DNA of 8,721 nucleotides, taken from assembly GCA_041685075.1 (NCBI GenBank), contig JAWLGN010000231.1:1-8721 (forward strand), given 5' to 3'. Within the stretch, counting starts at the first letter, position 1. Every line of letters starts with the position of its first letter. Origin of the DNA: JAMCRM01 sp041685075. GTDB lineage: Bacteria > Acidobacteriota > Terriglobia > Bryobacterales > Bryobacteraceae. The position numbers were made by a program, and so were the translations under genes. The notes beneath the pieces were generated by a model that ran no database searches, was not told the DNA's origin, and was given only the letters and a program-made list of their open reading frames with translations. Positions 6,063 to 8,721 of the stretch are shown here, one piece after another.

Positions 6063-8063
6063 ATGTCGCGCATTGGCGTCTTCGTTTGCTGGTGCGGGGA
6101 GAACATCGCCCGTACGGTTGACGTAGCCCGCGTAGCCGAAGTTTGCCGCGAGGTGCCCGGCGTCCGCTGCGGCGAGCACTACAAGTACATGTGCTCGGAC
6201 CCCGGGCAGGCGCTGTTGAGGCAGAAGATCGCTTCCGAGAAGCTGGACGGCGTGGTCGTGGCGTCGTGTTCGCCGCACATGCACCTCAAGACCTTCCGGC
6301 GAGCGGCGGAGGCCGCCGGCCTGAATCCGTACCGTCTCGAAATGGCCAACATCCGCGAGCATTGCAGTTGGGTGCACCAGGACCGGGAGCGGGCGACGGA
6401 AAAGGCCATCGATCTCATCCGGCTGGCGGTGGCGAAGGTCGAGCGCAACCGGGCGCTCACGCCGATCCGCGTCCCGGTGACGCGCCGGGCGCTGGTGATC
6501 GGCGGGGGCGTGGCGGGCATCCAGGCATCGCTGGATATCGCCGACGCCGGGTATGAGGTCGTTCTGGTCGAACGCGAACCGTCCATCGGCGGCAAAATGG
6601 CCGGGCTCTCGGAGACGTTTCCCACGCTCGACTGCTCGCAGTGCATCCTCACGCCGCGCATGGTGGAGGTGGGGCAGCATCCGCGCATCAAGCTCTATAC
6701 GTACTCCGAAGTCGAGTCCGTGGACGGCTTCATCGGCAACTTCACGGTCAAGATCCGCAAGAAGGCGCGCTACGTCGATATCGATACGTGCACCGGCTGC
6801 GGAGAGTGCGTGAACGTATGCCCGCTCAAGCGCAATCCGAGCGAGTTCGACTACGGAATGGGGATGCGCCCGGCCATCTACATCCCCTTCGCGCAGGCGG
6901 TTCCGGCTCGCCCGGTGATCGACAAGAATGTCTGCGCCAAGCTCATACGCAACGGCTGCGGCTTGTGCGAGAAGAAATGCGCTGCCGGCGCCATTAACTT
7001 CAAAGACCAGGACCAACTCGTCGAGGAGGAGGTCGGAGCGGTGGTCGTGGCAACCGGCTACAAGCTCTATTCGATCGGGCGCGAACAAAAATCGGCGAAC
7101 CTGCGAGGGTACGGCGAGTACGGCTACGGCAAGTACAAGGACGTAATCGATTCGCTCCAGTTCGAGCGGCTGGTTTCGGCTTCGGGCCCGACGGGCGGCG
7201 AGTTGAAGCGGCCCTCGGACGGGAAAATCCCGCACAACGTGGTTTTCATCTCCTGCGTCGGCTCGCGGGACAACGCCAAGGGCGTGCCGTACTGCTCCAA
7301 GATCTGCTGCATGTACACGGCCAAGCACGCGATGCTTTACAAACACAAGGTGCACGGCGGGCAGGCGCACGTCTTCTACATGGATATCCGCGCCGGCGGC
7401 AAGGGGTACGACGAATTTGTGCGGCGCGCCATTGAACAGGACGGCGCCAGGTACTACCGCGGGCGCGTTTCGAAGATCACGGAAGAGAACGGAAAGCTCC
7501 TGGTGCGCGGCGCCGATACCCTGGCGGGAGTGCCGGTGACGGTTGAAGCCGACCTGGTGGTTCTGGCAGCGGCCATGCGGCCCGCCGACGGAGTCGGGGA
7601 ACTGGCGCGGAAGCTCAACATCGGATACGACGAGCATGGATTCCTGCTCGAGTCGCACCCCAAGCTTCGGCCCGTGGAAACCAACACGGCGGGTGTCTTC
7701 GTTTGCGGCGCCTGCCAGGCGCCGAAGGATATTCCGGAATCCGTGGCGCAGGCCTCGGCCGCGGCCGCAAAGGTGGCGGTAACGTTCGCGGCCAGCGAAC
7801 TCACCCGCGAGCCGGAAATCGCGCACATCAACGAGCAGACCTGCGCGGCCTGTTTCGCGTGCGTGCGCGCGTGCCCCTATCATGCCGTGGAGAAGGCGGA
7901 GGTCCGCGCCCGCAACGGCGCGTTCATCAAACACACGGCGCGGGTGAACCCGGGCCTGTGCATGGGCTGCGGAACGTGCGTGGCGGTCTGCCCGTCGAAG
8001 AGCGCGGACCTGGAGGGCTTCACGGAACAGCAGGTCTACGCCATGGTGGAGGCGCTGGCATGA
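6063..8063 (+). CDS. hdrA: Heterodisulfide reductase-like subunit A, electron-bifurcating flavoprotein
   Basis: It encodes 666 residues, full length for HdrA. The order of parts is: an N-terminal domain with VCWCGENIA (C9, C11) and C44, C69; the FAD-binding Rossmann motif VIGGGVAGIQAS (about 145-156) with E170 for the ribose; TLDCSQCILTPRM (C191, C194); an inserted ferredoxin domain with CTGCGECVNVCP (C243-C253) and C291, C299, C302, C306; the second part of the thioredoxin-reductase-like domain with ISCVGSRD and YCSKICCMY (C398, C411, C415, C416); and a C-terminal two-cluster ferredoxin domain (C594, C597, C600, C604 and C633, C636, C639, C643). HdrA holds the FAD that splits electron pairs between HdrC/HdrB and ferredoxin. 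GGAGGGAGG at 6047-6055, inside the end of hdrB, lies 7 nt before the ATG. The stop overlaps the next start by 4 bp. Confidence 0.96.
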   Translation: MSRIGVFVCWCGENIARTVDVARVAEVCREVPGVRCGEHYKYMCSDPGQALLRQKIASEKLDGVVVASCSPHMHLKTFRRAAEAAGLNPYRLEMANIREHCSWVHQDRERATEKAIDLIRLAVAKVERNRALTPIRVPVTRRALVIGGGVAGIQASLDIADAGYEVVLVEREPSIGGKMAGLSETFPTLDCSQCILTPRMVEVGQHPRIKLYTYSEVESVDGFIGNFTVKIRKKARYVDIDTCTGCGECVNVCPLKRNPSEFDYGMGMRPAIYIPFAQAVPARPVIDKNVCAKLIRNGCGLCEKKCAAGAINFKDQDQLVEEEVGAVVVATGYKLYSIGREQKSANLRGYGEYGYGKYKDVIDSLQFERLVSASGPTGGELKRPSDGKIPHNVVFISCVGSRDNAKGVPYCSKICCMYTAKHAMLYKHKVHGGQAHVFYMDIRAGGKGYDEFVRRAIEQDGARYYRGRVSKITEENGKLLVRGADTLAGVPVTVEADLVVLAAAMRPADGVGELARKLNIGYDEHGFLLESHPKLRPVETNTAGVFVCGACQAPKDIPESVAQASAAAAKVAVTFAASELTREPEIAHINEQTCAACFACVRACPYHAVEKAEVRARNGAFIKHTARVNPGLCMGCGTCVAVCPSKSADLEGFTEQQVYAMVEALA

Positions 8064-8721
8064 GCGGCGCGAACGGCTTCGAACCGAAGATCGTGGCCTT
8101 CGTCTGCAACTGGTGCACGTACCTGGGCGCCGACCTGGCCGGGACAACGCGGCTCGAGTACCCACCCAACGTGCGCATCGTGCGGCTGCCCTGTACCGGC
8201 CGCATCGACACCAACATGGTGATCAAAGCCTTCGAGATGGGCTCGGACGCGGTGCTCGTTTCGGGCTGCCATCCCGGAGACTGCCACTACACCGCGGGGA
8301 ACTACCACGCCCGGCGGCGGTGGATGTTTTTCCGCCCGCTGCTGGAAGCCATCGGGTTCGACATGCGCCGGCTGCATTTCACCTGGATCAGCGCGGCGGA
8401 GGCCAGGAAGTTCCAGCAGGTAATCACCGAAATTACGGAACAGACGCGCGCGCTCGGGCCGTATCGCCCGTACGAATCCAAACCGCGCGTTGAGCCGCCT
8501 GGCCCCTTCGAGGCTCCGGCGCCGGCGGGCGATTTTGCCGGCCCGGAGAAGGAGTTGCGCGAGGTTGCGGCGCGGCTTCTGGCGGAGGGCAAGGTCAAGG
8601 TCGTGATCGGCTACGGCGCGCGCGGCCCGGCGTTCATCAAGCGTCCGGAAGACGCGGGCAAGCTGGTCTGGAACGCGAACTGCCTTTCCAATCTCACGGT
8701 CTACCTGAAGCGTAAAGAGGT
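8060..8721 (+). CDS. mvhD: Hydrogenase iron-sulfur subunit (MvhD family) with extra C-terminal domain, 3' end missing
   Basis: 220 codons are visible and the frame is open at the right edge. Residues about 10-135 are the MvhD/FlpD domain with the 2Fe-2S cysteines: FVCNWCTYLGADLAG (C16, C19), LPCTGR (C45) and SGCHPGDCHYTAGNYHARRR (C70, C75). In methanogens MvhD passes electrons from a hydrogenase or formate dehydrogenase to HdrA. The stand-alone subunit is about 140 residues. Here a Pro-rich linker (about 133-160) leads into another segment (about 161-220: ELREVAARLLAEGKVKVVIG, PAFIKRPEDAGKLVWN, NCLSNLTVYL). From memory this resembles the start of iron-sulfur proteins encoded beside hdrA/mvhD in anaerobic bacteria, so this may be a fusion. 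The ATG at 8060 overlaps the hdrA stop (ATGA), making it the fourth coupled gene of the operon. Confidence 0.9.
   Translation, partial: MSGANGFEPKIVAFVCNWCTYLGADLAGTTRLEYPPNVRIVRLPCTGRIDTNMVIKAFEMGSDAVLVSGCHPGDCHYTAGNYHARRRWMFFRPLLEAIGFDMRRLHFTWISAAEARKFQQVITEITEQTRALGPYRPYESKPRVEPPGPFEAPAPAGDFAGPEKELREVAARLLAEGKVKVVIGYGARGPAFIKRPEDAGKLVWNANCLSNLTVYLKRKE

Noticed and set aside
5967..8165. 732-residue open frame on the minus strand opposite hdrA
   Set aside because: It lies wholly antisense to an unmistakable, motif-complete hdrA and starts of its neighbours. Its composition (Arg/His/Ala/Val rich) is that of a complement frame in GC-rich DNA, and no domain is recognisable.

Overview
The window is GC-rich, gene-dense bacterial chromosome. 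The organism is probably a soil- or sediment-type bacterium. Acidobacteriota (Solibacter/Bryobacter-like) is my best guess, from the combination of a sigma/anti-sigma/small lipoprotein cluster, a small orphan c-type cytochrome and a YghX-like hydrolase. That placement is impression, not proof. I see no RNA genes, CRISPR array, insertion sequence or tandem repeat.

Left part (1-2740, minus strand): a four-gene run reading leftwards. It holds an ECF-type sigma factor, a single-span membrane protein that overlaps its end and is probably the cognate anti-sigma factor, a small lipoprotein, and after a 116-bp gap an SAM-dependent methyltransferase whose C-terminus runs off the left edge. The first three are packed as one operon (11-bp overlap, then a 13-bp gap).

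Middle (2741-4636): a divergent promoter region separates the sigma operon from a plus-strand dienelactone-hydrolase-family gene of the YghX type with a probable Tat signal. That gene converges, with only 6 bp between stops, on a minus-strand monohaem cytochrome c. The roughly 300 bp between the cytochrome start and the next operon contain a 56-codon open frame with strong coding bias that looks like a very small gene or the tail of a lost one.

Right part (4637-8721, plus strand): the most substantial system, a tightly coupled operon hdrC-hdrB-hdrA-mvhD. It encodes the soluble heterodisulfide reductase / flavin-based electron bifurcation module known from methanogens and several anaerobic bacteria. 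The gene junctions are a 4-bp ATGA overlap, a 2-bp gap and another 4-bp ATGA overlap. HdrC carries two cubane 4Fe-4S motifs. HdrB carries both complete CCG motifs, whose cysteine spacing corresponds to the noncubane-cluster-binding HdrB of methanogens. HdrA has the FAD site plus inserted and C-terminal ferredoxin domains. MvhD has its 2Fe-2S cysteines and continues, after a proline-rich linker, into an extra domain cut by the right edge. No hydrogenase, formate dehydrogenase or NADH-module gene is in view, so the electron donor and the physiological disulfide (or other acceptor) are unknown from this window.
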